From Pseudomonadota bacterium (GTDB lineage Bacteria > Pseudomonadota > Alphaproteobacteria > Rhizobiales > Hyphomicrobiaceae), in assembly GCA_023416575.1 (NCBI GenBank), contig JAEZHL010000006.1, forward strand, positions 1-8,217: a stretch of 8,217 bases of DNA. The letters are read 5' to 3'. This document shows positions 1 through 5,762 of the stretch, one piece after another. Made by a program: the position numbers and the translations under genes. Below the pieces are notes generated by a model. The model searched no databases and was not told the origin of the DNA. It worked only from the letters and a program-made list of their open reading frames with translations. The number at the start of each line of letters is the position of its first letter. The first letter of the stretch is position 1.

Positions 1-317
1 CTCAGGACTTCGAGAATTTGTGCGACGTCCGCCTCGCTGAAGCGCCTTACGATGGCACCCCGCGAGGGAACGTTCTCGACCAGACCTTCCCGGGCGAGAG
101 TCTTGATGCCCTCCCGTAACGGGGTGCGCGAGACACCGAGCAGCGCCCCGACCTGCACCTCGTTGATTCTCGTCCCCGGTGCGAGCCGCCCCTGAATAAT
201 CAAGTCCCGCAGACGTTCGACGACCTCGTCGTGCAGCGTCCGCCGCGCGATTCGCGACATGCCTTCCATGCCGTCGATCAATGACGGGGGGGCGTTGCCT
301 GACGGATCCTCGATCAC
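1..317 (-). CDS. GntR-family transcriptional regulator (likely FCD subfamily), C-terminus cut by window edge
   Basis: The visible 105 residues are the N-terminal winged helix-turn-helix of a GntR regulator. The recognition part runs over about residues 53-80 and includes GVSRTPLREG (61-70), followed by the wing (about 81-92, NVPSRGAIVRR). The stretch FSEADVAQILEVL (93-105) is how FCD-type effector domains usually begin, so this is probably a FadR/FCD-type sensor of a small organic acid. The FCD domain itself lies outside the window. I chose the GTG start at 317-315 because AGAGGAG lies 6 nt upstream of it. ATG codons at 269 and 260 (residues 17 and 20) are alternatives with poorer ribosome sites. 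The gene is divergent from the pdxA2-tctCBA cluster, and such regulators commonly control the adjacent catabolic operon, so it likely represses that cluster and itself. Family assignment is secure; ligand and subfamily are inferred. Confidence 0.9.
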   Translation of the reverse strand, partial: MIEDPSGNAPPSLIDGMEGMSRIARRTLHDEVVERLRDLIIQGRLAPGTRINEVQVGALLGVSRTPLREGIKTLAREGLVENVPSRGAIVRRFSEADVAQILEVL

Positions 318-323
318 AGTGAT

Positions 324-330
324 CTCCTCT
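324..330 (-). promoter_or_regulatory. Ribosome binding site of the gntR gene
   Basis: AGAGGAG on the minus strand ends 6 nt before the GTG at 317. This is the best Shine-Dalgarno match near any in-frame start and decides the GTG over the downstream ATG codons. Confidence 0.7.
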
Positions 331-379
331 GCAGCAATACCAACCCTGCTGCGTTCGCCGTCATCAGTCAACGCACTGC

Positions 380-395
380 ATTCTGCATACAAAAT
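380..395. promoter_or_regulatory. Candidate GntR operator (16-bp imperfect palindrome)
   Basis: ATTCTGCATACAAAAT is a palindrome in 6 of its 8 base pairs; both imperfect pairs are C/T differences between half-sites. It resembles the TTGTATACAA-like sites bound by many FCD-type GntR regulators. It lies in the gap between the divergent gntR and pdxA2 genes and ends 2 nt before the -35 box of the pdxA2 promoter, where a bound repressor would interfere with RNA polymerase. Function is inferred from position and symmetry. Confidence 0.5.
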
Positions 396-397
396 AC

Positions 398-425
398 TTG
401 AACGACCAGGATGCGTCCTTATACT
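398..425 (+). promoter_or_regulatory. Predicted sigma70 promoter of pdxA2
   Basis: The -35 box TTGAAC (398-403, 4 of 6 consensus) and the -10 box TATACT (420-425, 5 of 6 consensus) are separated by 16 nt. Transcription would start around 431-434, giving a leader of about 35 nt before the pdxA2 ATG at 467. The local AT content is clearly higher than in the surrounding coding sequence. Confidence 0.65.
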
Positions 426-453
426 CGCTCAAAACATCAACCATGGATCTATC

Positions 454-460
454 AGGGAAG
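454..460 (+). promoter_or_regulatory. Ribosome binding site of pdxA2
   Basis: AGGGAAG ends 6 nt before the ATG at 467. It favours this start over the in-frame ATG at 443 and the in-frame TTG at 398, the latter lying inside the -35 box. Confidence 0.65.
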
Positions 461-466
461 CGCCCC

Positions 467-1492
467 ATGGAATCCAGCAGCGCCGTCGATCAACCCACAA
501 TCGCGTTCGCACTCGGCGATCCGGCCGGCATCAGCCCGGAGCTGAGTGCGCGTCTCATCGCGGATCCCGAGTTCCGCGCCAAGGCGAAGCTCGTCGTTTT
601 CGGCGACAAGCGCATCCTCGACATGGGCGCCGCGGTCGCGGGAGTCGACCCGGATGTCCGCGTGGTGTCGTCAGAAGCTGAGCTGCCGACGGATGGGGAC
701 CGCCCGATCTTCGTCGATCTGAAGACCCTCGACCCTGCCGACGTCACTCCGCGCACGGCGACTCTCGCGGGTGGCCAGTTTGCAACCGAGAATTTCCGCC
801 GCGCGCTCCAGTATGCAGCGGCCGGGAAGGCCGGCGCCGTTTTCTTCACGCCTTTCAACAAGGCCGCGATGCGGCTCGCCTATCCGCGTTACGATGACGA
901 GATCCGCTTCATCCGCGACGTGATCGGGGGCGATGCTCCCTCGAGCGAGTTCAACATCCTCGACAAGCTCTGGAATGCGCGCGTCACCTCGCACATCCCG
1001 CTGAGCGCCGTTGCTGGTGCCATCACCGAGGAGCGCCTTCTGCGCTCGCTGGCTCTCACCCGGTCGTCTCTGCAGGCCGCCGGCTTCGCCGAGCCGCGCA
1101 TTGCCGTTGCAGGCCTCAACCCGCACGCTGGCGACGGTGGCATTTTCGGCCGTGAGGAAATCGAGATCATCGAGCCAACGGTCGCAAAGGCGCAGCAGAT
1201 GGGCTTCAACGTCCAGGGTCCTTATCCCTCGGACACGGTGTTCCTGCGCGCCAAGCGCGGCGACTTCGACGTCGTGCTGACCATGTACCACGACCAGGGG
1301 CAGATCGCGATGAAGCTCATGGGCTTCGATCGCGGCATCACCCTCATCGCGGGCTTCCCGTTCCCGATCTGCACGCCGGCGCACGGCACCGCCTACGATA
1401 TCGCGGGCAAGGGGATTGCGGATCTCGGCGCCAGCCGCGCTGCGCTGCGCCTCGCCATCGAGATGGCGGCCAGCCGAAACCGGCAGAACTAG
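467..1492 (+). CDS. pdxA2: PdxA-family dehydrogenase, PdxA2-like (4-phospho-D-threonate/erythronate dehydrogenase or related)
   Basis: A 341-residue cytosolic NAD-dependent, metal-dependent oxidoreductase of the PdxA family, of normal length. Visible family marks are GDPAGISPE (17-25), TPFNKAAMR (128-136), the three presumed metal ligands H176 (TSHIPL), H220 (NPHAGDGG) and H275 (YHDQGQ), and GTAYDIAGKG (307-316). All expected catalytic elements are intact. Classic PdxA oxidises 4-phosphohydroxy-L-threonine in vitamin B6 synthesis. This copy instead sits with a TTT transporter and a GntR regulator, the usual setting of PdxA2, which oxidises 4-phosphorylated D-threonate or D-erythronate before decarboxylation. 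The PdxA family also contains TphB-type dihydrodiol dehydrogenases of terephthalate breakdown, so an aromatic acid role is possible. tctC follows after 88 nt on the same strand. The family is certain, the catabolic role likely, and the exact substrate unknown. Confidence 0.9.
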   Translation: MESSSAVDQPTIAFALGDPAGISPELSARLIADPEFRAKAKLVVFGDKRILDMGAAVAGVDPDVRVVSSEAELPTDGDRPIFVDLKTLDPADVTPRTATLAGGQFATENFRRALQYAAAGKAGAVFFTPFNKAAMRLAYPRYDDEIRFIRDVIGGDAPSSEFNILDKLWNARVTSHIPLSAVAGAITEERLLRSLALTRSSLQAAGFAEPRIAVAGLNPHAGDGGIFGREEIEIIEPTVAKAQQMGFNVQGPYPSDTVFLRAKRGDFDVVLTMYHDQGQIAMKLMGFDRGITLIAGFPFPICTPAHGTAYDIAGKGIADLGASRAALRLAIEMAASRNRQN

Positions 1493-1522
1493 AGAACCGC
1501 CTGAAGATCTTGAGCCAAGTGT

Positions 1523-1549
1523 TTGCGACGGCTGAATCAACAGCCGCAA
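1523..1549 (+). other. Intercistronic hairpin between pdxA2 and tctC
   Basis: CGGCTG (1529-1534) pairs perfectly with CAGCCG (1541-1546) around a 6-nt loop. TTG (1523-1525) can pair with CAA (1547-1549) beyond a 3-nt bulge. No T-run follows, so it is not an intrinsic terminator. It could be an mRNA processing or stability element ahead of tctC. The role is speculative. Confidence 0.35.
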
Positions 1550-1580
1550 TAACGACCAACCTCACGAGGATTAACGGGAA

Positions 1581-2576
1581 ATGTTCCACGTTCGGCAAGT
1601 GATCGGCATTGCTGCCGCAGTGTCGATGCTCGGCATCTCGGCAGCTCATGCCTGGCAACCGACGAAATCGATCGAGTTCGTCGTGACCTCGGGCGCCGGC
1701 GGCGGCACCGACAACTTCGCGCGCGTCGTTCAGTCGGCGATTACTAAAAACAAGCTGCTCGACCAGGCGATCGTCGTCACGAACAAGGGCGGTGGCAGCG
1801 GCGCGGAAGGCTACGTCTACGCGCGCGGTTCAGCCGGTGACACCCACAAGGTGATCTTCGGAACGAACAACGCCTACCTCCTGCCCTATGTCGCCAAGGT
1901 CGGATTCAAGAAGACGGACCTCACCCCTGTCGCCGCGCTGGCGCTGGACGAGTTCCTCCTCTGGGTGAACGCCGGCTCCGAATACAAGACGGCCAAGGAC
2001 TACATCGCCGCTGCGAAGGCGAAGCCCGAAACCCTTAAGATGGGCGGCAGCCAGTCCAAGGACACCGACCAGACGCTGACGAGCATCATCGAGCACGCGG
2101 CTGGCGTGAAGTTCATCTATGTGCCCTTCAACGGCGGTGGCCTCGCGGCTGTGCAGCTCGCTGGCAACCACGTCGACTCCAACACCAACAACCCGAACGA
2201 GAACGTCGGTCAGTGGAAAGCCGGCCAGGTTCGTCCGCTGTGCGTGTTCAGCCCGAGCCGCCTGCCCGAGGGCCCGAAGGTGACGGCCGACATGGGCTGG
2301 TCGGATATCCCCACCTGCAAGGATCAGGGTATTCCGGTCGAAGGCTTCCAGATGCCGCGCACGATCTGGCTGCCTGCCAAGGTCCCGGCCGATGTGGTCG
2401 CCTTCTACGTCGATCTCTTCAAGAAGGTGAGCGAGACGCCGGAGTGGAAGGAGTACGTGACGCGCACCGTTCAGACCGGCCGCTTCATGTCCGGCGATGA
2501 GCTCGTCAAGTTCGTGAACGAAGACGAGGAGAAGAACAAGCAGGTGTTCGAGCGTGAAGGCTGGGTGGTCAAATAA
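1581..2576 (+). CDS. tctC: TTT-family periplasmic substrate-binding protein (TctC/Bug)
   Basis: A 331-residue exported binding protein that captures a carboxylate ligand in the periplasm and delivers it to TctAB. The signal peptide has basic residues near the start and a hydrophobic core (7-20), with likely cleavage after AHA (22-24). The first ligand-binding loop is SGAGGGTDN (37-45), and VPFNGGGLAAVQLAGNHVD (181-199) matches the conserved second-domain segment of Bug proteins. The NTNNPNENVG stretch (201-210) may lie near the ligand pocket. Length is normal. The ATG at 1581 is preceded by GAGGA (1566-1570) and a nearer CGGGAA. The gene sits between pdxA2 and a strong terminator, so it is probably transcribed with pdxA2 and made in excess over tctBA. 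Bug ligands range from citrate to aromatic acids and four-carbon acids; the sequence alone does not tell which. Confidence 0.93.
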   Translation: MFHVRQVIGIAAAVSMLGISAAHAWQPTKSIEFVVTSGAGGGTDNFARVVQSAITKNKLLDQAIVVTNKGGGSGAEGYVYARGSAGDTHKVIFGTNNAYLLPYVAKVGFKKTDLTPVAALALDEFLLWVNAGSEYKTAKDYIAAAKAKPETLKMGGSQSKDTDQTLTSIIEHAAGVKFIYVPFNGGGLAAVQLAGNHVDSNTNNPNENVGQWKAGQVRPLCVFSPSRLPEGPKVTADMGWSDIPTCKDQGIPVEGFQMPRTIWLPAKVPADVVAFYVDLFKKVSETPEWKEYVTRTVQTGRFMSGDELVKFVNEDEEKNKQVFEREGWVVK

Positions 2577-2608
2577 CCAGCCCCGATCCCCTACTCGTCA
2601 CTTACCCT

Positions 2609-2632
2609 GGGGGCTTCGGCCCCCGCTTTTTT
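2609..2632 (+). terminator. Intrinsic terminator between tctC and tctB
   Basis: GGGGGC (2609-2614) pairs perfectly with GCCCCC (2619-2624) around a TTCG loop closed by C-G, the extra-stable tetraloop type. Six T residues follow at 2627-2632. It lies 32 nt after the tctC stop and 15 nt before the tctB ATG, so it should terminate part or most of the transcripts that reach the end of tctC. Confidence 0.9.
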
Positions 2633-2647
2633 CCTGGAGCGTCGTCG

Positions 2648-3124
2648 ATGATTTCGCGCTTCGGAGCTGAGCTGGTGACGGCCGGCGTCGCTGCGGCACT
2701 CGGCCTTGTCACCACCTTTGGTTCCCTCGAGTTCGGCATAGGCTGGAGTGTGGCCGGTCCTGAACCTGGCACTTTCCCCTTCTACATCGGGATGCTCGTC
2801 ACTGCTGCGAGCGTCGGCATCATGATCCAGACCCTCATCCAGCGGGGGCGCCTCGGCGAGAGCTTTCTCACCTCTGCCCAGTTCCGCTCGGTGGTCGCCT
2901 TCTCCCTCCCGATCGTTGGCTTGGTCATGCTCTCGCTCTGGCTCGGCCTCTACGTCGGCATGGCGATCTATCTGTTCGCGAGCATGAAGTTTCAGGGTGG
3001 CTACCGCTGGTCCTCCTCAGCGCTCGTCGGTATCGGGATGGCCGTCTTCATGTACCTCATCCTGGAAATCGGTTTTCAAACGCCCCTGCTCAAAGGGCCG
3101 CTCGAAGACGCGCTTGGACTTTGA
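2648..3124 (+). CDS. tctB: TTT-family small membrane subunit (TctB)
   Basis: A 158-residue inner-membrane protein of the TctB family, which pairs with TctA to form the secondary, ion-gradient-driven transporter. Hydrophobic segments lie at about residues 8-29, 43-64, 81-112 (long, probably two helices or a re-entrant region) and 123-143. The GPEPGTFPFYIG stretch (37-48) matches the Gly-Pro-rich motif found after the first helix in TctB proteins. The ATG at 2648 has GGAG at 2636-2639. The gene begins only 15 nt after the terminator T-run and ends 9 nt before tctA, so tctBA are tightly coupled. TctB sequences are poorly conserved, so the call rests on both the motif and the position between tctC and tctA. 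Confidence 0.92.
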   Translation: MISRFGAELVTAGVAAALGLVTTFGSLEFGIGWSVAGPEPGTFPFYIGMLVTAASVGIMIQTLIQRGRLGESFLTSAQFRSVVAFSLPIVGLVMLSLWLGLYVGMAIYLFASMKFQGGYRWSSSALVGIGMAVFMYLILEIGFQTPLLKGPLEDALGL

Positions 3125-3133
3125 GAGGGCCTC

Positions 3134-4645
3134 ATGGAAGGATTAGCAGCGCTTCTGCATGGCTTCACGGTAGCATTCACGGCGCACCACATCGCCCTCA
3201 TGGTGATCGGTGTGCTGCTCGGCATCCTCGTTGGCGTCCTCCCCGGACTTGGAGCCCCCAATGGCGTGTCGCTATTGCTGCCGCTGACGTTCACGATGGA
3301 CCCCGTCTCGGCCATCATCCTGCTGACGAGCATGTATTGGGGTGCTCTGTTCGGCGGCTCCACGACCTCGATCCTGTTCAATATCCCCGGAGAGCCATCC
3401 TCGGTCGCAACGACCTTCGATGGCTATCCCATGGCCAAGCAGGGCAAGGCGGCCCAGGCTCTGAGCTATGCCTTTCTGTCGGCGGGTTTCGGCGCGCTGC
3501 TCGGCGTCGTCGTCATCACGCTGCTCTCCGGTTGGGTCGCGCGCTTTGCGATGCAGTTCAGCCCGGCTGAGTACTTCGCCGTCTACTTCCTCGCGTTCGC
3601 GAGCTTCGTCGGACTTGGTGGCGCCTCGCCCCTGAAGACGATCGTCGCGATTGGAATTGGGTTCACGTTGGCCGCGGTCGGCATGGATTCGGTCTCGGGC
3701 AATCTTCGTCTCACATTCGAGTTCGACCAGCTCATTGCCGGGATCAGCTTCCTCGTCGCCGTCATCGGCCTCTTCGGCCTCGGCGAGCTGATCATCACCA
3801 TAGAGAACGGGTTGCGTCTCGAGGGGATCCGGGCGCGCGTATCGCTGAAGGACGTCCTGAAGGTCGCAATCAGCATGCCGCGCCATTGGCTGGCACTGCT
3901 GCGCAGCGGAATCGTCGGCTGCTGGATGGGCATTACGCCCGGTGGTCCGACGGCGGCGTCCTTCATGAGCTACGGCCTCGCGAAACGCTTCTCGCGGAAT
4001 CCGGGCAACTTCGGGAAAGGCGAGCCGGAAGGGATCATCTCTCCCGAGACCGCCGACCACTCTGCCGGCACCAGCGCCATGCTGCCGATGCTGGCCCTCG
4101 GCGTGCCCGGCTCGGCGACGGCGGCGGTCATGCTCGGCGGCCTGATGATCTGGGGTCTCAACCCCGGGCCGATGCTGTTCATCGAGCGGCCGGACTTCGT
4201 CTGGGGCCTCATCGCCAGCATGTACCTCGGCAACATCGTCGGTGTCATTCTCGTCCTCGCGACGGTGCCGCTGTTCGCCGCGATCCTGCGCATCCCGTTC
4301 AGCATCTTCGGGCCGGCGATCGTCGTCGTCTGTCTCGTCGGCGCCTACACCATCGGCAGCAAGGAGTTCGACCTCTGGCTCGCGCTCCTGTTCGGAGTGG
4401 TCGGGTACGCATTCAAGAAGCTGGATTACCCGATCGCGCCGCTCGTCCTTGCCATGGTCATCGGCGACAAGGCGGAAGACGCCTTCCGGCAATCGCTCAT
4501 CATGTCCAAGGGATCGCTGAGCATCTTCTGGTCGAACGGGCTCGTTGCAACCCTGATGGTCTTGGCCTTCGTCCTGTTGCTGTCACCAGTGGTCCTTCCC
4601 TTGGTGCGCGCGCTCCGGAAAGGCCGGACACCAGCCACGAGCTAG
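3134..4645 (+). CDS. tctA: TTT-family large membrane permease (TctA)
   Basis: A 503-residue polytopic inner-membrane protein of full TctA length, the main translocation subunit. Conserved family blocks are all present: GVLPGLGAPNGVSLLLPLTF (34-53), WGALFGGSTTSILFNIPGEP (69-88), DGYPMAKQGKAAQAL (96-110), FGLGEL (214-219), GITPGGPTAASF (266-277), GEPEGIISPETADHSAG (296-312), and LGVPGSATAAVMLGG (322-336) followed by GLNPGP (341-346). About a dozen hydrophobic segments fit the known topology. The PGxG and GxPGS-type repeats are the presumed substrate and ion pathway. The ATG at 3134 follows GAGAGGG (3123-3129), which overlaps the tctB stop region. No frameshift or missing block is seen. The substrate is set mainly by TctC. 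Confidence 0.97.
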   Translation: MEGLAALLHGFTVAFTAHHIALMVIGVLLGILVGVLPGLGAPNGVSLLLPLTFTMDPVSAIILLTSMYWGALFGGSTTSILFNIPGEPSSVATTFDGYPMAKQGKAAQALSYAFLSAGFGALLGVVVITLLSGWVARFAMQFSPAEYFAVYFLAFASFVGLGGASPLKTIVAIGIGFTLAAVGMDSVSGNLRLTFEFDQLIAGISFLVAVIGLFGLGELIITIENGLRLEGIRARVSLKDVLKVAISMPRHWLALLRSGIVGCWMGITPGGPTAASFMSYGLAKRFSRNPGNFGKGEPEGIISPETADHSAGTSAMLPMLALGVPGSATAAVMLGGLMIWGLNPGPMLFIERPDFVWGLIASMYLGNIVGVILVLATVPLFAAILRIPFSIFGPAIVVVCLVGAYTIGSKEFDLWLALLFGVVGYAFKKLDYPIAPLVLAMVIGDKAEDAFRQSLIMSKGSLSIFWSNGLVATLMVLAFVLLLSPVVLPLVRALRKGRTPATS

Positions 4646-4663
4646 GAGCCCCCTTTGGGGCTC
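4646..4663 (+). terminator. Hairpin immediately after the tctA stop
   Basis: GAGCCCC (4646-4652) and GGGGCTC (4657-4663) form a perfect 7-bp stem with a CTTT loop, directly after the tctA stop codon. The downstream sequence CTCCATT has no proper T-run, so it may be a weak terminator or a 3'-end stabiliser of the tctBA transcript. Confidence 0.5.
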
Positions 4664-4667
4664 TCCA

Positions 4668-4709
4668 TTCCCGCCGCATGCGACGCGTTCGATCGCACTG
4701 CGGCGGGAA
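4668..4709. repeat. Long nested inverted repeat (possible terminator or extragenic palindrome)
   Basis: TTCCCGCCGCA (4668-4678) pairs perfectly with TGCGGCGGGAA (4699-4709). Inside it TGCGA (4679-4683) pairs with TCGCA (4693-4697). Only one unpaired C (4698) breaks the 16 stacked pairs, around a 9-nt loop. CTTTGTG follows, a weak T-tract. It lies between tctA and the SRPBCC gene, where it may end tctA transcription or be a copy of a dispersed palindromic repeat. Confidence 0.55.
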
Positions 4710-4742
4710 CTTTGTGTGATTGATTGCCGTTGGCTGGGTATC

Positions 4743-5234
4743 ATGAACCAGCAGCGGATCGAGCCGGTCGAAGTCTCAGTTCGCGTGATGATGGCACCCG
4801 AGGAAGCGTTCCGGGCCTTCGTCCACGATCTCAGGCGTTGGTGGCCGTTGCTCTACACCTTTTCCCAAAGCCGGTTCGCGACGGCGGCCATCGAGCCGAT
4901 CAAAGGCGGCCACTGGTACGAGGTCGACGATACCGGCCAAAAATTCCTCTGGGGCGAGGTGCTGGCCTACGAGTCGCCAAAGCGGCTGGTCCTGACCTTC
5001 GCCATCAGCCCCGAATGGCAGCCCGAGCCGGCAGGACGGGCAAGCCAGGTCGAGATCCGGTTCGTCCCCGAGCACGACGTCACGTCCTTCGAGGAGCCGG
5101 CGACCCGGATCGAAGTCACCCACGGCAACTTCGAAAAGCACGCCGAAGGCGGGAATGCCTTGCGCGCGCGGCTTGCCTCGTCCCGCGGCTGGTCCATGAT
5201 CCTGACCTCGTTCGCCCGCCGGTTCACGGACTGA
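4743..5234 (+). CDS. SRPBCC/AHSA1-like (START-like fold) protein
   Basis: A 163-residue soluble protein of the SRPBCC superfamily, subgroup similar to the C-terminal domain of Hsp90 activator Aha1. Typical features are an N-terminal strand-helix with APEEAFRAF (18-26), RRWWPL (31-36), the core strands KGGHWYEVDD (54-63) and LWGEVLAYESPKRLVLTF (69-86), TRIEVTHGNF (121-130), and a C-terminal helix around RGWSMIL (148-154). Members bind hydrophobic ligands; most bacterial ones are uncharacterised. The ATG at 4743 is preferred because homologous proteins start close before the first strand. An in-frame GTG at 4716 would add nine residues, but its GGCGGGA ribosome site would be buried in the 3' arm of the long hairpin. 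The gene is convergent with the next one, with 14 nt between stop codons. No functional link to the transporter is evident. Confidence 0.8.
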   Translation: MNQQRIEPVEVSVRVMMAPEEAFRAFVHDLRRWWPLLYTFSQSRFATAAIEPIKGGHWYEVDDTGQKFLWGEVLAYESPKRLVLTFAISPEWQPEPAGRASQVEIRFVPEHDVTSFEEPATRIEVTHGNFEKHAEGGNALRARLASSRGWSMILTSFARRFTD

Positions 5235-5248
5235 TCCGATACCCCGCG

Positions 5249-5611
5249 TCAGGCTTTTGCCGAAAACACGAGACCGGCACCCGCCGCGATCAGGACGAAG
5301 CCGGCGGCGTGGCGCCACGTCAATGCCTCGCCGAGATAGAACACCGAGAAGCCGGCGAAGATCGCGAGCGTAATCACCTCCTGCATCGTCTTCAGCTCAG
5401 CGGCGGAATAGACCCCGTGGCCGATGCGGTTCGCCGGCACGGCGAGACAGTATTCCACGAACGCGATCCCCCATGACGCGAGGACAACGATCAGCAACGG
5501 TGTGCTCTTGAACTTGAGGTGTCCATACCATGCGAATGTCATGAACACGTTGGACGCAAGGAGCAGGATGATCGGGGCGACATGGGGCCACGACACGAAG
5601 GCGGCGGGCAT
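5249..5611 (-). CDS. DMT-superfamily small membrane protein, DUF486 family
   Basis: A 120-residue inner-membrane protein with four predicted helices (about 10-29, 37-58, 76-95, 101-117), the one-repeat size of small DMT proteins. Family marks of DUF486 are FMTFAWYGHLK (23-33), the acidic residue in FVEYCLAVPANRIG (51-64), the LKTMQEVITL stretch (73-82) and FYLGEALTWRH (91-101). DUF486 proteins resemble half of an EamA transporter and probably act as dimers; substrates are not established. The ATG at 5611 has an AGGA on the minus strand about 11 nt upstream, a modest site. The gene is divergent from the EamA exporter, with 151 nt between the starts. Family assignment is firm; function is open. 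Confidence 0.9.
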   Translation of the reverse strand: MPAAFVSWPHVAPIILLLASNVFMTFAWYGHLKFKSTPLLIVVLASWGIAFVEYCLAVPANRIGHGVYSAAELKTMQEVITLAIFAGFSVFYLGEALTWRHAAGFVLIAAGAGLVFSAKA

Positions 5612-5762
5612 GGAGCAGATCCTGAAGGTTGGGGCCGCAAGGCAGTTAGGCCTCGCCCTCTGTCTTGTCCAGCGCCCGTCCCCGCTTCATTCAGCGACTG
5701 AGTAACCGGCAAGCCGTTCGCCCGTTGCTTTGGCTCTGCCCTGCCTCTATGACCTGCCTCTC

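Noticed and set aside
398..466. TTG-initiated 23-residue extension of pdxA2
   Set aside because: The TTG is part of the predicted -35 box, the added residues are not PdxA-like, and AGGGAAG sits correctly before the ATG at 467.
259..681. 140-codon plus-strand frame across the gntR start, the intergenic gap and early pdxA2
   Set aside because: It crosses a promoter and overlaps two well-supported genes; the product is Arg-rich with no motif.
671..1549. 292-codon open frame on the minus strand over pdxA2
   Set aside because: Low-complexity Arg/Asp/Glu-rich product without recognisable motifs; a shadow of the intact PdxA-family gene.
3272..4492. 406-codon open frame on the minus strand, antisense to tctA
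   Set aside because: Its product is almost wholly Asp, Glu, Arg, Gln and His with no fold-like pattern, as expected from the reverse of GC-rich membrane-protein codons. TctA on the plus strand has every family motif.
3886..4719. 277-codon plus-strand frame overlapping the end of tctA
   Set aside because: Arg/His/Pro-rich shadow translation in an alternate frame of tctA; no ribosome site or motif.
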